Shown here: one piece after another, positions 16,339 through 25,154 of the stretch
Layout: every line of letters starts with the position of its first letter
Position numbering within the stretch: the first letter of the stretch is position 1
Source of the DNA: Prevotella dentasini JCM 15908
GTDB taxonomy: Bacteria; Bacteroidota; Bacteroidia; Bacteroidales; Bacteroidaceae
DNA: 64,000 nucleotides
NCBI RefSeq assembly: GCF_000614065.1
Contig: NZ_BAKG01000012.1
Location: 28,272-92,271 of the forward strand
Direction: 5' to 3'
Translations under genes and position numbers: made by a program
The notes under the pieces: generated by a model
Database searches by the model: none
What the model saw: only the letters and a program-made list of their open reading frames with translations
Told to the model about the DNA's origin: nothing

Positions 16339-16641
16339 TTAAAGAGTCCATAATTTGTTTATATTGCTATTAAATGGTTCATAATGAAAACTGTGCAGAA
16401 AACAATCTACATCTTTCTGCGTATACCAATACTTATCGCCTTCTCTTGAAAAACCAAGATATCCATTATCCCTTAGTTTTTTGAGATATTTATCCTTCAC
16501 TCCCAGTAATTCCATAACCTCTTTGTTATTGTAAACCTTCATAGAGGGCTGGACAACTACAGGAGATGCTTTCAGATTTCTTAGAATCATAAGTATTTCT
16601 TCTAAGATTTCTCTATCACTTTGTTTGTTATTTCTATTCAT
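16339..16641 (-). CDS. Helix-turn-helix DNA-binding protein (excisionase-like)
   Basis: 100 residues. The C-terminal half is an HTH_17-type winged helix: VYNNKEVMELLGVKDKYLKKL then GYLGFSREGDKYWYTQKDVD. The N-terminal helix is charged. Such proteins are common in Bacteroides elements as excisionase-like or regulatory factors. It belongs to the RNA-ligase operon (15-base gap to the next gene). Confidence 0.7.
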   Translation of the reverse strand: MNRNNKQSDREILEEILMILRNLKASPVVVQPSMKVYNNKEVMELLGVKDKYLKKLRDNGYLGFSREGDKYWYTQKDVDCFLHSFHYEPFNSNINKLWTL

Positions 16642-16664
16642 CTTTATTTGTTTTTATAATTCAT

Positions 16665-17114
16665 TTACTCATCTGACATTTCACGAAAGCCACCGTAGTC
16701 AGCATCATATCGAACGCTTTTCTTCTTAAACGTGAACTTTCCATTAGGATACTTCATTTTAAGCTCATGCAGTTCTTTGTCTAAGCGTCTAACGAGATCA
16801 TCTTCACCGTCATCACCAGACAACATCCAGTCTATTCGTTGAGCATATATGTATGCCATTCTAAGGATATAAACTGCCCGTTTCATGATATCCATTGTCT
16901 TCCGATTGTAGGAACTATAGTATTGTTCCTCTAATGGTATCTCCCGTGAGTAACGATGTTGCTGTTCTTCCAATAATACATCTGGAATCTTTCTCCCTGC
17001 TTCCAAGATGGTATGTTCTATATCATCGGCTATAAGTTCTATAGTCCGTTGTGAATAATCAAATGTACCTCCACTCATAATTGTATACTTTTTCTTTGTA
17101 TTTTTGTCATTCAT
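16665..17114 (-). CDS. Phage-like hypothetical protein
   Basis: 149 residues, helical and charged. The motif MSGGTFDYSQ near the N-terminus resembles the opening of a group of phage hypothetical proteins. I find no catalytic motif. It overlaps the upstream phosphoesterase gene by one base, so it is co-translated. Its presence in the operon adds to the phage-like look of the RNA ligase module. Confidence 0.6.
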   Translation of the reverse strand: MNDKNTKKKYTIMSGGTFDYSQRTIELIADDIEHTILEAGRKIPDVLLEEQQHRYSREIPLEEQYYSSYNRKTMDIMKRAVYILRMAYIYAQRIDWMLSGDDGEDDLVRRLDKELHELKMKYPNGKFTFKKKSVRYDADYGGFREMSDE

Positions 17115-17881
17115 TAAATCTCTATCATTTTGCCGAAGTCAAATCCGTTTGTCAGATACTCATTCGCAAACACATATCCCATCTGATTACACACAATTTT
17201 AGTATGTCCTATCGTTGTGTCGATGTTCGTGTGTGAATGACCGTAAATCCAGACATTGATCGGGCTGTCAACAATGAAGTTTCCAAGTTCCGTAGCAAAT
17301 GCTGAATTTAGGTCTGAACCAAGATGCTGCGGTGCCACCACCTGTTGCGTAGGCAGGTGGTGGGTCACTACAACAATCTTTTCTGCCGTGCTTTCGGCTA
17401 CGCCCCGTTTGATAAAGTCAAGACAGAACTGATGCATCCGGTTGTAATCATCTACTGTTAGGCGATGGTCTTCATACAGCGTCTGGTAGAAATCATTCAA
17501 TCCATGGGACACGATATATTCATCACCTGGCGGAATATGCGACCAAAGGGTGCTGAAGATGAAATCGACATTATCGATTCTGACTACCTGATTCTGGTAA
17601 TAGCCGACATTCTCCTTGAACATCCATTCCCATTGCATACCACGAGTCATTATGTCATAATGACCATAATAGTCGTGGTTGCCTGGAACAATAAGTACCT
17701 GGCGATAGTTTGTCGATGCCCATTTCCAGAACTTGCCCAGTGGGGCCGCATCGCTTCTCAGATAGAAGATGTCACCGGCCAGAACCAGCACATCACCCGT
17801 AACAGGAAACTCATTATGTTTCAGATACCTGCTGTTCTCTGCGAACTCCATATGCAGGTCACTCATGTATTGTATCTTCAT
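17114..17881 (-). CDS. Calcineurin-like metallophosphoesterase
   Basis: 255 residues. The full set of metal-binding blocks is visible: SDLHMEF, LAGDIFY, VPGNHDYY, VTHHLP and YGHSH. Cytoplasmic, no signal peptide. Third gene of the RNA-ligase operon, three bases from the second phosphoesterase. In this setting a nucleic-acid phosphatase or 2',3'-cyclic phosphodiesterase that prepares RNA ends for ligation is a reasonable inference, but the sequence alone does not give the substrate. Confidence 0.85.
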   Translation of the reverse strand: MKIQYMSDLHMEFAENSRYLKHNEFPVTGDVLVLAGDIFYLRSDAAPLGKFWKWASTNYRQVLIVPGNHDYYGHYDIMTRGMQWEWMFKENVGYYQNQVVRIDNVDFIFSTLWSHIPPGDEYIVSHGLNDFYQTLYEDHRLTVDDYNRMHQFCLDFIKRGVAESTAEKIVVVTHHLPTQQVVAPQHLGSDLNSAFATELGNFIVDSPINVWIYGHSHTNIDTTIGHTKIVCNQMGYVFANEYLTNGFDFGKMIEI

Positions 17882-17883
17882 TG

Positions 17884-18465
17884 TTACTTTTCTTTACTTT
17901 GTTCAACTTGCTTGTCAATGATTCTCTTTACTTGCCCAAACGATACTGGGGTAAAGTTGTTATTGTCCACTCCTACGTCGTATTGTGTTGGATAGAGATA
18001 CTGTAACCTTCCGGCATCTATTCCTGTGTTGTTCTTTCGTGTATGGACATGACCGAACAACTGCCAGACATCCTTGTAACTGCCTTCAAAACAAAGGAAA
18101 GGATAGTGACAGAGGTATATTCTCTGCTTGCCGACTTCGATGTGCATCTGCATGGCTACATGCTCAAAGCGACTGATGAATCCTTGTCGAATATTCTTCA
18201 AATCGTGGTTACCCATGATTAGATAAATTTTGCCATTCAGACGGTCGAGTATCTTTGTCCATTCTGCTGCGCCGCCCAGGCAGAAATCGCCCAAGTGGAA
18301 AACGGTATCATCTTTACCTATCACGTTGTTCCAATTTGCTATCATTACTTCGTTCATCTGCTCTACGTCCTTGAACGGACGATTGCAGAACCTAATAATG
18401 TTCGCATGATTGAAGTGCGTATCTGATGTAAAGAACGTATGTTCTGCATTAAACTTGAAATTCAT
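17884..18465 (-). CDS. Second calcineurin-like metallophosphoesterase
   Basis: About 193 residues from the ATG at 18465 (MNFKFNAEHTFF); an ATG at 18507 adds 14 residues. Motifs SDTHFNHANI, HLGDFCLGG, IMGNHDLKN, CHYPFLCF and GHVHTRKN are those of the compact phage and bacterial phosphoesterases. It is divergent from its neighbour, so the pair is not a recent duplication. It lies between the ligase and the other phosphoesterase and probably has a healing or regulatory job in the same pathway. Confidence 0.85.
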   Translation of the reverse strand: MNFKFNAEHTFFTSDTHFNHANIIRFCNRPFKDVEQMNEVMIANWNNVIGKDDTVFHLGDFCLGGAAEWTKILDRLNGKIYLIMGNHDLKNIRQGFISRFEHVAMQMHIEVGKQRIYLCHYPFLCFEGSYKDVWQLFGHVHTRKNNTGIDAGRLQYLYPTQYDVGVDNNNFTPVSFGQVKRIIDKQVEQSKEK

Positions 18466-18523
18466 TTCCTTCTTTGTATTATTCTCTCCATGCCCCATCT
18501 GGAGCACGGAGAGAGTTTGTTAA

Positions 18524-19560
18524 TTAATCGAGTATGTATGCCTGGCTCATATAGACCTTCTTTACCAACTCGGTGGAAAGCTTGTTCATCTCTTTGTTGA
18601 GCAATTTCTGTTCGCTCTTTTCGAGACAACCATACTCACCGCCATGTTCCTTCAGGAAATCCTCGAGTACATCCTTAGAGAACAGACCCATAATCTTTCC
18701 GAAGTCTTTAGGCACATGTACTTCACCGATGTGGCTCACCACATTTGCCAAACGCTGCTCGGTAACGTATGCCTCCACCTCAGGGATGAGTGCCTTCAAG
18801 GCTTCGCTGTAAGGAACAGGTTCGGCAAAGAGCTTGTTGCGTTTCTTCACGCTCTTCTTTTCGGCAAAACGCTCGTTCTTGCTCTTGATGAGCACCCTAC
18901 TTCCATTTCTCAGGTACATGGGAACAACAGGTCGTATCACGATACCCTCGCAGATATTGTCCTCGATAGCAGGGAAGCCAAGCCATTCGGCAATCTTGCT
19001 CTGGAAAGCATTAGGGTATTTGAGGCATTCGCCGAGAGTACCCTTAAACAGAGTCCTGGCATAGAAGAATCCGTGTTTGTCGAAAAACTCGTTTACTTCA
19101 TCTACAGGCAGATACCTACCGCCATCCTCGTTGATGACATAGATGTCAAAACCATAGAACTCATGCTCAGGAGTGTAGCATACACCCTTTTGGATGAGAG
19201 ACAACTTGCGGTTTGGCTGCACATCCTTGTGAGGATAGGTTCCACCAAACATCTCACCGAAGACATTAACGCTCCTCACGTCCTCATATCTGCTGAGGAC
19301 ATCCTTGGTAAGGGCCATGACTTTATCCTTGTACCGCTCAAGCAGTTCGGGATAGTCGTAGAACATCTCCTCAGCTTCCAGCATGGAGGTACGCTTTGCA
19401 AACCTTACGTTCTCTCCGTCGCAGAGGAAACTGGTATTGGCACCATGTACCTTTTCCTGTACCACATATTCCAAATCGGTTGGCATCTCTGCACGATGCG
19501 CTCCATGAACTCTCTGTTGAAGGAATTCTCGATGGAGCTGTACTTTTTGAATTCTAACAT
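18524..19560 (-). CDS. T4 Rnl2-type RNA ligase (frameshift near the 5' end)
   Basis: Nucleotidyltransferase motifs in order: EKVHGANTSF (motif I, Lys is the AMP acceptor), NVFGEMFGG (III), YGFDIYV (IIIa), CEGIVIRP (IV), LIKSKNERFAEKK (V), then a helical C-terminal domain as in T4 Rnl2. The order and KSKNERFAEK are very close to Rnl2, which seals 3'-OH/5'-phosphate breaks in duplex-like RNA. The true N-terminus, MLEFKKYSSIENSFNREF from the ATG at 19560 (upstream AAGAAGGA), matches Rnl2 but lies in another frame. One base is missing near 19490; as read, that frame stays open to 19588. Confidence 0.85.
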
Positions 19561-19700
19561 TTCTTTGTTCCTTCTTGTTTTTGCGCATCGCTGCGCGGTT
19601 AATAATTGATTGACTACATATTGTGCCGTAGGCAGGCCGATGAGGAGAAGTCTTGTCGGTGGTAAGTCGACAGTGTTCATGGTTGTGATAGGCACAAACG

Positions 19701-19736
19701 AAAAATGGTTGGAAAGCATTGCTGACTTTCCAACCA
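19701..19736 (-). terminator. Intrinsic terminator inside the RNA-ligase leader (probable attenuator)
   Basis: Minus strand: TGGTTGGAAAG pairs perfectly with CTTTCCAACCA over 11 bp, then TTTTT. It lies between the leader promoter and the RNA ligase, so it would stop the transcript before the operon. Its 5' arm contains TGGAAAGTC, the exact complement of GACTTTCCA in the leader ORF (19811-19803), giving an alternative antiterminating pairing. Confidence 0.7.
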
Positions 19737-19765
19737 CTTCGTTAATCTCGTGTTTGCACGTACAA

Positions 19766-19930
19766 TTATGTCAGGAGTAATCCACCCCCTCCTCGTGCAA
19801 TATGGAAAGTCTTCCTATCTGAATAGCGTGGTGCAGCAATGCTTGACGTATGCATATAGGAATCGCATTCAAGGCACCATGTGCTCTGAATGTTCAATCC
19901 GCCTAATGTGTTAAATTTCTGTCTCTGCAT
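19766..19930 (-). CDS. Putative 54-residue leader peptide of the RNA-ligase operon
   Basis: Starts about 30 bases after the expected transcription start and stops about 30 bases before the terminator. Codons 16-30 are crowded with codons read by the island tRNAs: AGC (Ser), TGG, TGC, TGC, TAT, ATG, CAT and again AGC, with TTT and TTC elsewhere. No similarity to a functional protein and no clear ribosome-binding site (usual in this phylum). Inference: its translation monitors the supply of these tRNAs and controls the attenuator. Confidence 0.4.
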   Translation of the reverse strand: MQRQKFNTLGGLNIQSTWCLECDSYMHTSSIAAPRYSDRKTFHIARGGGGLLLT

Positions 19931-19966
19931 TACTGCTATTTTTATGGATTTTCGTAAAATTGGCTG

Positions 19967-19974
19967 CAAAGGTA
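19967..19974 (-). promoter_or_regulatory. -7 promoter of the RNA-ligase operon leader (TACCTTTG)
   Basis: Minus-strand TACCTTTGC, an exact consensus match, 37 bases before the leader ATG. No other consensus -7 box is visible between it and the ligase. Confidence 0.65.
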
Positions 19975-20106
19975 CACTTTTTCGTATAACTGACCAAAAT
20001 TTCAGGGAATTATTTTAAGAGGCATTATTGCTTATACACTTGTGTATAAAAAAGTCTGCGTGACCAAATGATTCCAACAATAAGAGATCCATTTGGGCGT
20101 AACTTT

Positions 20107-21564
20107 TTATCTTCCTACTCCAGCAGAGCGTTTTTTCCCTCTTGGTTTAACCATTGCAGAAGCTGTAGCGATACAGCGTACCCACCATCGCTCATCATCC
20201 TCATCCTTCTTCTGTTCCCATCCAGACAAGTTCGACACGCCACCGCCACCACATGATTCTGCGTAAGAGGTGGCCAGCTTGACATAGTTGACAGCCAGCA
20301 ACATGGCACAGTTGGCTATATTTTGAACGTTTTCGGTAAGGTCATAATAACCCTTTTCTCGTAAGATGTCACGTTGCCTATCGTTTAGAGTCGGAATGAT
20401 TTTCTGCATAGTCTTAGCCAGCATCATATTGTAAGTACTGGTGATTCCCATACGGATGCGTGCTGCCTCCCTATCAATATCATCACCTTCTCTTTCCAAG
20501 GCTCTTTGATGCTCTCGTTTCAAATCAAAGAGTTTTTCTCGAATATTCTTAAGGCTGACACTCGTTTCTTCTAGCATCTTGGAACGCTCAGCAATCTTAC
20601 TGTCAATGTTTTCCATCTCTTGACGAAGGCTCTTAATACGAGCTGTCAGAACAATGTTGTCCGTGCCTTCCTCACCTAAACTACGGGCGATTTCCTCTAT
20701 CCCTCTTTGGATGGATGCACGACGCTCCTGAAGATTGGCCATCATTGTTGTCAGGCTTTTCAGTTTACGTTCCTTTTGTTTGATTTCGGCAGCTAAACCT
20801 ATCTTCCGGCTTTCAAGCCGGTTCACGTCATTCACAAGTTCCCGCTTGTATTCGTAGGTGGATCGGTGACGGGCACCAGTTTCTCTGATACTGTCACCTC
20901 GTTCCAGTCCCCACTTCATACTAACCTCTTTTGAGAACTCATCGTGCAGTTGGGAAAACAGCTGCCCCATCTCATACCTGTTTTGCCCAAATACAGAACG
21001 CCACGAAATGCGGTTCTTCTCCCGGTCTAATGGAATAAGCGTACAATGTGCGTGAACATTGGTCTCGTCAAGATGGACGTAGAAGCTAACGATGTTCTCT
21101 TCGCCGAAGCGGTGGGCAACAAAGGCATACACATCTTTTGCCCATTCCTCGATGTCATTGTTCCTTGTCAAGTGGGAGTTATCGGCACCCTTGTCAAGGC
21201 TCAATGTCTGGTTTCCGAAAGCGAGTTCGTTCATACGTTCTCGGCTCCCACCAAAGATAAATTGGGCCAGAGTGTTCTGCCGACGGCGGACATTCTCTCG
21301 GGCATTAGGGTCTTTTATTCCACGTGCTGCAAGATTGTCTGCCATCTTCTGCATGATGGACTTCGACTTGTCGATTGGTTGGACGATGCCACTACGAGCC
21401 ACCTCAAAATTCAAGTGAGTTCGTGTCGGGTCATAGTTCGCCATCGGGTCATTTGATTTCTTCCGGAGGAAGTCTTCACTCCAGTTTCGTTGCTGTTCGT
21501 TACTCTCTGCCTGGCTGATGCCATCAGAGTTTGGACGTATGTCCATTACCTGTTTTTTGTTCAT
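20107..21564 (-). CDS. MobV/Mob_Pre family relaxase
   Basis: 485 residues. The relaxase domain fills the first half, with the MobV signature in YVHLDETNVHAHCTLIPLD (His, Asp-Glu, His-x-His). The second half is a long coiled coil (residues 240-380), usual for Bacteroides mobilisation proteins. It should nick oriT and lead single-strand transfer with help from a co-resident conjugative element; no conjugation channel genes lie in the window, so the island is mobilisable, not self-transmissible. Confidence 0.88.
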   Translation of the reverse strand: MNKKQVMDIRPNSDGISQAESNEQQRNWSEDFLRKKSNDPMANYDPTRTHLNFEVARSGIVQPIDKSKSIMQKMADNLAARGIKDPNARENVRRRQNTLAQFIFGGSRERMNELAFGNQTLSLDKGADNSHLTRNNDIEEWAKDVYAFVAHRFGEENIVSFYVHLDETNVHAHCTLIPLDREKNRISWRSVFGQNRYEMGQLFSQLHDEFSKEVSMKWGLERGDSIRETGARHRSTYEYKRELVNDVNRLESRKIGLAAEIKQKERKLKSLTTMMANLQERRASIQRGIEEIARSLGEEGTDNIVLTARIKSLRQEMENIDSKIAERSKMLEETSVSLKNIREKLFDLKREHQRALEREGDDIDREAARIRMGITSTYNMMLAKTMQKIIPTLNDRQRDILREKGYYDLTENVQNIANCAMLLAVNYVKLATSYAESCGGGGVSNLSGWEQKKDEDDERWWVRCIATASAMVKPRGKKRSAGVGR

Positions 21565-21650
21565 AATGTTTTCCTTTAAATTGTTTGTTATTGGTATTAT
21601 TATCTGAGCTTGCTCCCCGAATGGGATAACAATTATGTTCTCACCTACTC

Positions 21651-21697
21651 GCGTTAATGGAAGTTAACGCATATTAGGCTATGCGATTCGTAGAATC
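21651..21697. other. Candidate oriT (three consecutive inverted repeats)
   Basis: GCGTTAA-TGGAAG-TTAACGC at 21651-21670 is a perfect 7-bp hairpin. It overlaps CGCATA/TATGCG (21668-21685) and is followed by GATTC-GTA-GAATC (21685-21697). A cluster of small palindromes just upstream of a MobV gene is where the nick region of such elements lies. The nick site itself cannot be assigned from sequence. Confidence 0.45.
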
Positions 21698-21741
21698 ACT
21701 CTCTTCCCTCTATTCGATTTTGGCTCCTTTGATGAACAAGT

Positions 21742-22653
21742 TCATCTGCCACAATCGCCCTTACCATATTCGACATATTGATGGAGTTCATCACAATATG
21801 TCCCATTGATTCCCTCATGGGAACGAGAGCATTTGTGGCATTCTGGATTCCTGCCGTGCCATCGTTTTTCCTGTGCCATCAGGAATGATTTCATGGCTTC
21901 GTCATCCTCTATTTGTGGAGGTGGTTCTGATTTTACCTCAGATTTGGATATTGGTTTCATCGCATCTTCGTCAATGGAAGAAACACCTACCACCTCCAGA
22001 TTAAGTGCCTTGACGAGCAATGCGATGTTGGGATTGGCATCCTCCATTCTCATCAATGCTGCTTCCTCTTCGGTTGGGCGTAGGTGTTGCTGGCTGAGAA
22101 CCATCTGGGCAATGGTGTGGCAATCGCCTTGTACATTCTCCATCACATCTGAGAGATGAAACTGGAGATTGGGAACTGCTTGCAGCATTTCTTGCCATTT
22201 GTTATACTCACCTTTGTTGGGGAATACTACCACGGTTTTTCCGACAAGAGGGAACAAATCGGTAGGAGTCGTTTGTTCTTTTCCAGTTGCAAGCCAAACG
22301 TATGGCGTTGGGAAACAACTCATAACGGCAGCAGTCAGTTCATCCGTCACCAGTGCAACCGTCTGGCTGGGGAAGGCACCAAGTAAGTGCTCACCAAACA
22401 TACAAGTCGGTCGCCCATCTTGATAGTACCAACTGTCATCATAGACCTTGCCTATTTCGTTATCCATTGTGATGATGTGACCATTAGTAATCTTGTTCTC
22501 TGCATTGATGTGCCAGAATATTGATTCGCCTTCCTCTGTAGCACCAATTGGATAGCGTTTCATCAGAGCCTCTAACTTATCTTGGTCAAACCAGACGAAA
22601 CCGCAGAGGTATTCAAAGAATGAACTGCTGAAACTCGTAATCTCCGTTTTCAT
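21742..22653 (-). CDS. Toprim-like DNA replication protein (DUF6371-like)
   Basis: 303 residues. The first 60 residues contain a small domain (YLCGFVWFDQDKLEALMKRYPIG); the middle has a Toprim-like pattern (VALVTDELTAAVMS with an acidic residue, then GKTVVVFPNKGEYNKW). The C-terminus holds a Cys/His cluster (CHKCSRSHEGINGTYC) that may bind zinc. It overlaps the next upstream gene by four bases. Such proteins sit beside BT4734-like and DUF3987 proteins in Bacteroides mobilisable elements and probably help plasmid-form replication or priming. Confidence 0.65.
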   Translation of the reverse strand: MKTEITSFSSSFFEYLCGFVWFDQDKLEALMKRYPIGATEEGESIFWHINAENKITNGHIITMDNEIGKVYDDSWYYQDGRPTCMFGEHLLGAFPSQTVALVTDELTAAVMSCFPTPYVWLATGKEQTTPTDLFPLVGKTVVVFPNKGEYNKWQEMLQAVPNLQFHLSDVMENVQGDCHTIAQMVLSQQHLRPTEEEAALMRMEDANPNIALLVKALNLEVVGVSSIDEDAMKPISKSEVKSEPPPQIEDDEAMKSFLMAQEKRWHGRNPECHKCSRSHEGINGTYCDELHQYVEYGKGDCGR

Positions 22654-23534
22654 AGGCTATCCTCCTTCCAGTTGATTCCATACTGCGAACAGATATGGAA
22701 GAACGTACCGATCTTGATATTGCTGACATTGCGCAGAAGATTGTCGAACTTCTTGTCTGTCTCAGATGCTTTGTACTTCGCATTTTGCGAACTGACTATA
22801 TGGAACAGACTACGTCCACATTCACCAAGTGATGCCAAGGCTGCACCCACATGGAACCATTCATCGTAGGTGGCGGTAATGTCGATGCTACGGTCTTCAA
22901 TTATATGGCAGCACTTCTCGACCTGTTCCATGTCGTCACCACTATATGCACTGGAACTGTGGTATGCCGGTTTGGGTTCCACCCACACCTTAGTATATAA
23001 TGTAGCATCCTCATTCACATACGGCTCCGGGTCGTAGGAGATGAAGCGCATCCTGTTCACGTTCTTGCATGCTTTGTCAATGATTAGTCCGCTGTTGGCG
23101 AAGTCATGTTTCAGGGCTTCGAACTGATCCTCGTGCTTATCAGGATAGGCAATGCGGAAGATGGCAAACCAACCTTTGCCACGGATGCTGCGACCCGCAT
23201 AGAGTATTTGGGGGATGTTATGCCACTCATGCTTCAGGTCATCGAACCAGTCAACGTCCATGTTGTCTTTCTTGTCGATGTCGATACAGAGTAGGGTCGA
23301 GTGGGCCACGAGGTTTTCCGCTTTACATGTAGGAGCAAATGTGCCTGAGATGGTTGCCACGGGCAGTTGCAACTTCAAGCGCTTTTGTTTATCTTCATCT
23401 GATATGGAACGAATATACTCAATCTGTTCCTTGTGCTGGTCGTTGAAGAGGAAGTCGCGCAGGGAAATTTCCGTGCCGACATTGTCTTCCACGTTTCTAT
23501 AATAGCTAATCTTCGTATCAAATAAACTTTTCAT
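22650..23534 (-). CDS. BT4734/VirE N-terminal-like primase-associated protein
   Basis: 294 residues. The N-terminal part matches the BT4734-like domain (also called VirE N-terminal): LLCIDIDKKDN, then YAGRSIRGKGWFAIFRIAYP, then VNRMRFISYDPEPYVNE, a primase-polymerase-like pattern with paired acidic residues. The C-terminal 90 residues are a helical PriCT-type domain. Expected role: priming replication of the excised island together with the DUF3987 protein. Confidence 0.75.
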   Translation of the reverse strand: MKSLFDTKISYYRNVEDNVGTEISLRDFLFNDQHKEQIEYIRSISDEDKQKRLKLQLPVATISGTFAPTCKAENLVAHSTLLCIDIDKKDNMDVDWFDDLKHEWHNIPQILYAGRSIRGKGWFAIFRIAYPDKHEDQFEALKHDFANSGLIIDKACKNVNRMRFISYDPEPYVNEDATLYTKVWVEPKPAYHSSSAYSGDDMEQVEKCCHIIEDRSIDITATYDEWFHVGAALASLGECGRSLFHIVSSQNAKYKASETDKKFDNLLRNVSNIKIGTFFHICSQYGINWKEDSL

Positions 23535-23732
23535 CGTTATTCAAAATTTAAGTTTGTTGTTGTAGTTGTAGCTTGGCTTAAAGTCTTGTAAATACGGGGC
23601 TTAATGCTACAACAAGGGTACAACCATATAGATGAGATTCCATGATGGAGATAAGAGCACCTTGGTTGTAGGGTGGTTGTATGCTTATGCCCTTTATCCA
23701 CAGGCTATTACTGACATCTACAACTACAACCA

Positions 23733-25154
23733 TTATTCTTCCTTTAGGGTTTTGTTGACATACTGCTGTGACACACCGAGGACTTCGGCAAGAGCGTTCT
23801 GCGACTTGATTTTGAACTGCCGACTGACAGCCCGAAGCAGGTCGCCGTTGGTCATCGGACGCTGTGTGGTTGCCGAGCCTCGCAACAAAGGATATATGCG
23901 TTCAACATGAATCTGGGTAAAGTAATCGGCAATGCGAATGGCATATTCCATGCATTCACCTGTGACAACAGGTTCATTCCAATGCTCAGACAGCAGATGT
24001 GCCATGATAGCCAGACGCAGCACATGAATGTTCATCTTCTGCCTCACACCACCGATGTAGTCATCCTCTTCCGCATCAGCCTTCATGTCGTTGGCATCTG
24101 CATAGTCTGCGTAGAATCTTTCAGCCTCATGGGACAGCAAGAGCGGTAAAGATTCCATACAGAACAGCCTTCCTATGATGTCACTCCAGTTGTCACGCAT
24201 TTCCTGTGTCATCCGTCTGCGATCCTGTCTTTTGATAAACTCTGCTTTGTCAGGATAGACGAAAAGGAAACGCTGGGTGAAGCCCGAATCCATCAAGGCA
24301 TCAGTGCCAAAAGTCTTGCCGAGTGGTCCTGGTTGAATACCACCAATGATACTCATGGCTGGATTATCAACCAACTTGGTATCTTCCGACTTTCGGTTGA
24401 TGGTAAAGCTGACATTCGACCAAGTGGACAGCAGTTGAGACACTTCTGTTCCTGAACCGTTACCACCTTTGGAATATCGCCCGAAAGAATCAATGAAGGA
24501 CTTCAGTTCATCGGCAACAATGACAATCATGTCACCTTGCGCCAGCAATGCATTACGAGACTCTGGGGAACTATCGCCAGCCACTCGTTGGTGGAATATC
24601 AGTTGTTCACCGCTATAGTTCCTATCCTCTCGTTTGCTTTGGTCATAAACTGTCTTCGCCTCCGAATACTTGGCAAAGTTAGCTTTGTCATGTTCCCGTA
24701 GAGGACTGGTGACTTCCTTCAACGGTCCTGTCTTGTTACGACTCGGCTTACCAACCATACAGATGAAGTCACAAGGATAATTGGTGTATGGGTTGGTGGC
24801 AAGCAGCACTTTCTTTCCTGCCGCAATACCAGCCGTTGTCAGACAGATGGCAACGACAAAGTCCTGTGGGCAACCGTATGACTCGGCAACCGTCCGAATA
24901 TATTCCTGCACAGATTGTGACAGCCAGTCAATTGGTAGCGTTGGTTCTGTGAAATTCGAAGCTTTTAGGTGTTGTACCTCTTTTGGCCTTTCGGTAGGAA
25001 TGGGCAATGACTCAGGAGGCACAAGGGATGGCGGTTGCTCATATGGCGGAGTAGGCAGAACTTTACTCGTAGGCTCCACCTTCTCCACCTCGGCATTAAC
25101 CATAGAGAGGAAGTCGGGCTGTCCTCCCACAAATGGCATGACTTGCTCACTCAT
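23733..25154 (-). CDS. DUF3987 helicase/primase-like ATPase
   Basis: 473 residues, typical of the DUF3987 proteins of Bacteroides elements. The P-loop position reads GKPSRNKTGPLK and the acidic strand is IVIVADELKSFID; the arginine-rich C-terminal part includes a small HTH (FKIKSQNALAEVLGVSQQYVNKTL). The N-terminal 80 residues are Pro/Glu-rich. It overlaps the HTH gene upstream by eight bases. It probably unwinds or loads at the element's replication origin. Confidence 0.8.
   Translation of the reverse strand: MSEQVMPFVGGQPDFLSMVNAEVEKVEPTSKVLPTPPYEQPPSLVPPESLPIPTERPKEVQHLKASNFTEPTLPIDWLSQSVQEYIRTVAESYGCPQDFVVAICLTTAGIAAGKKVLLATNPYTNYPCDFICMVGKPSRNKTGPLKEVTSPLREHDKANFAKYSEAKTVYDQSKREDRNYSGEQLIFHQRVAGDSSPESRNALLAQGDMIVIVADELKSFIDSFGRYSKGGNGSGTEVSQLLSTWSNVSFTINRKSEDTKLVDNPAMSIIGGIQPGPLGKTFGTDALMDSGFTQRFLFVYPDKAEFIKRQDRRRMTQEMRDNWSDIIGRLFCMESLPLLLSHEAERFYADYADANDMKADAEEDDYIGGVRQKMNIHVLRLAIMAHLLSEHWNEPVVTGECMEYAIRIADYFTQIHVERIYPLLRGSATTQRPMTNGDLLRAVSRQFKIKSQNALAEVLGVSQQYVNKTLKEE

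Noticed and set aside
18644..19609. Long open frame on the plus strand opposite the RNA ligase
   Set aside because: It mirrors the ligase, whose motifs I to V are all on the minus strand; no domain in the plus reading.
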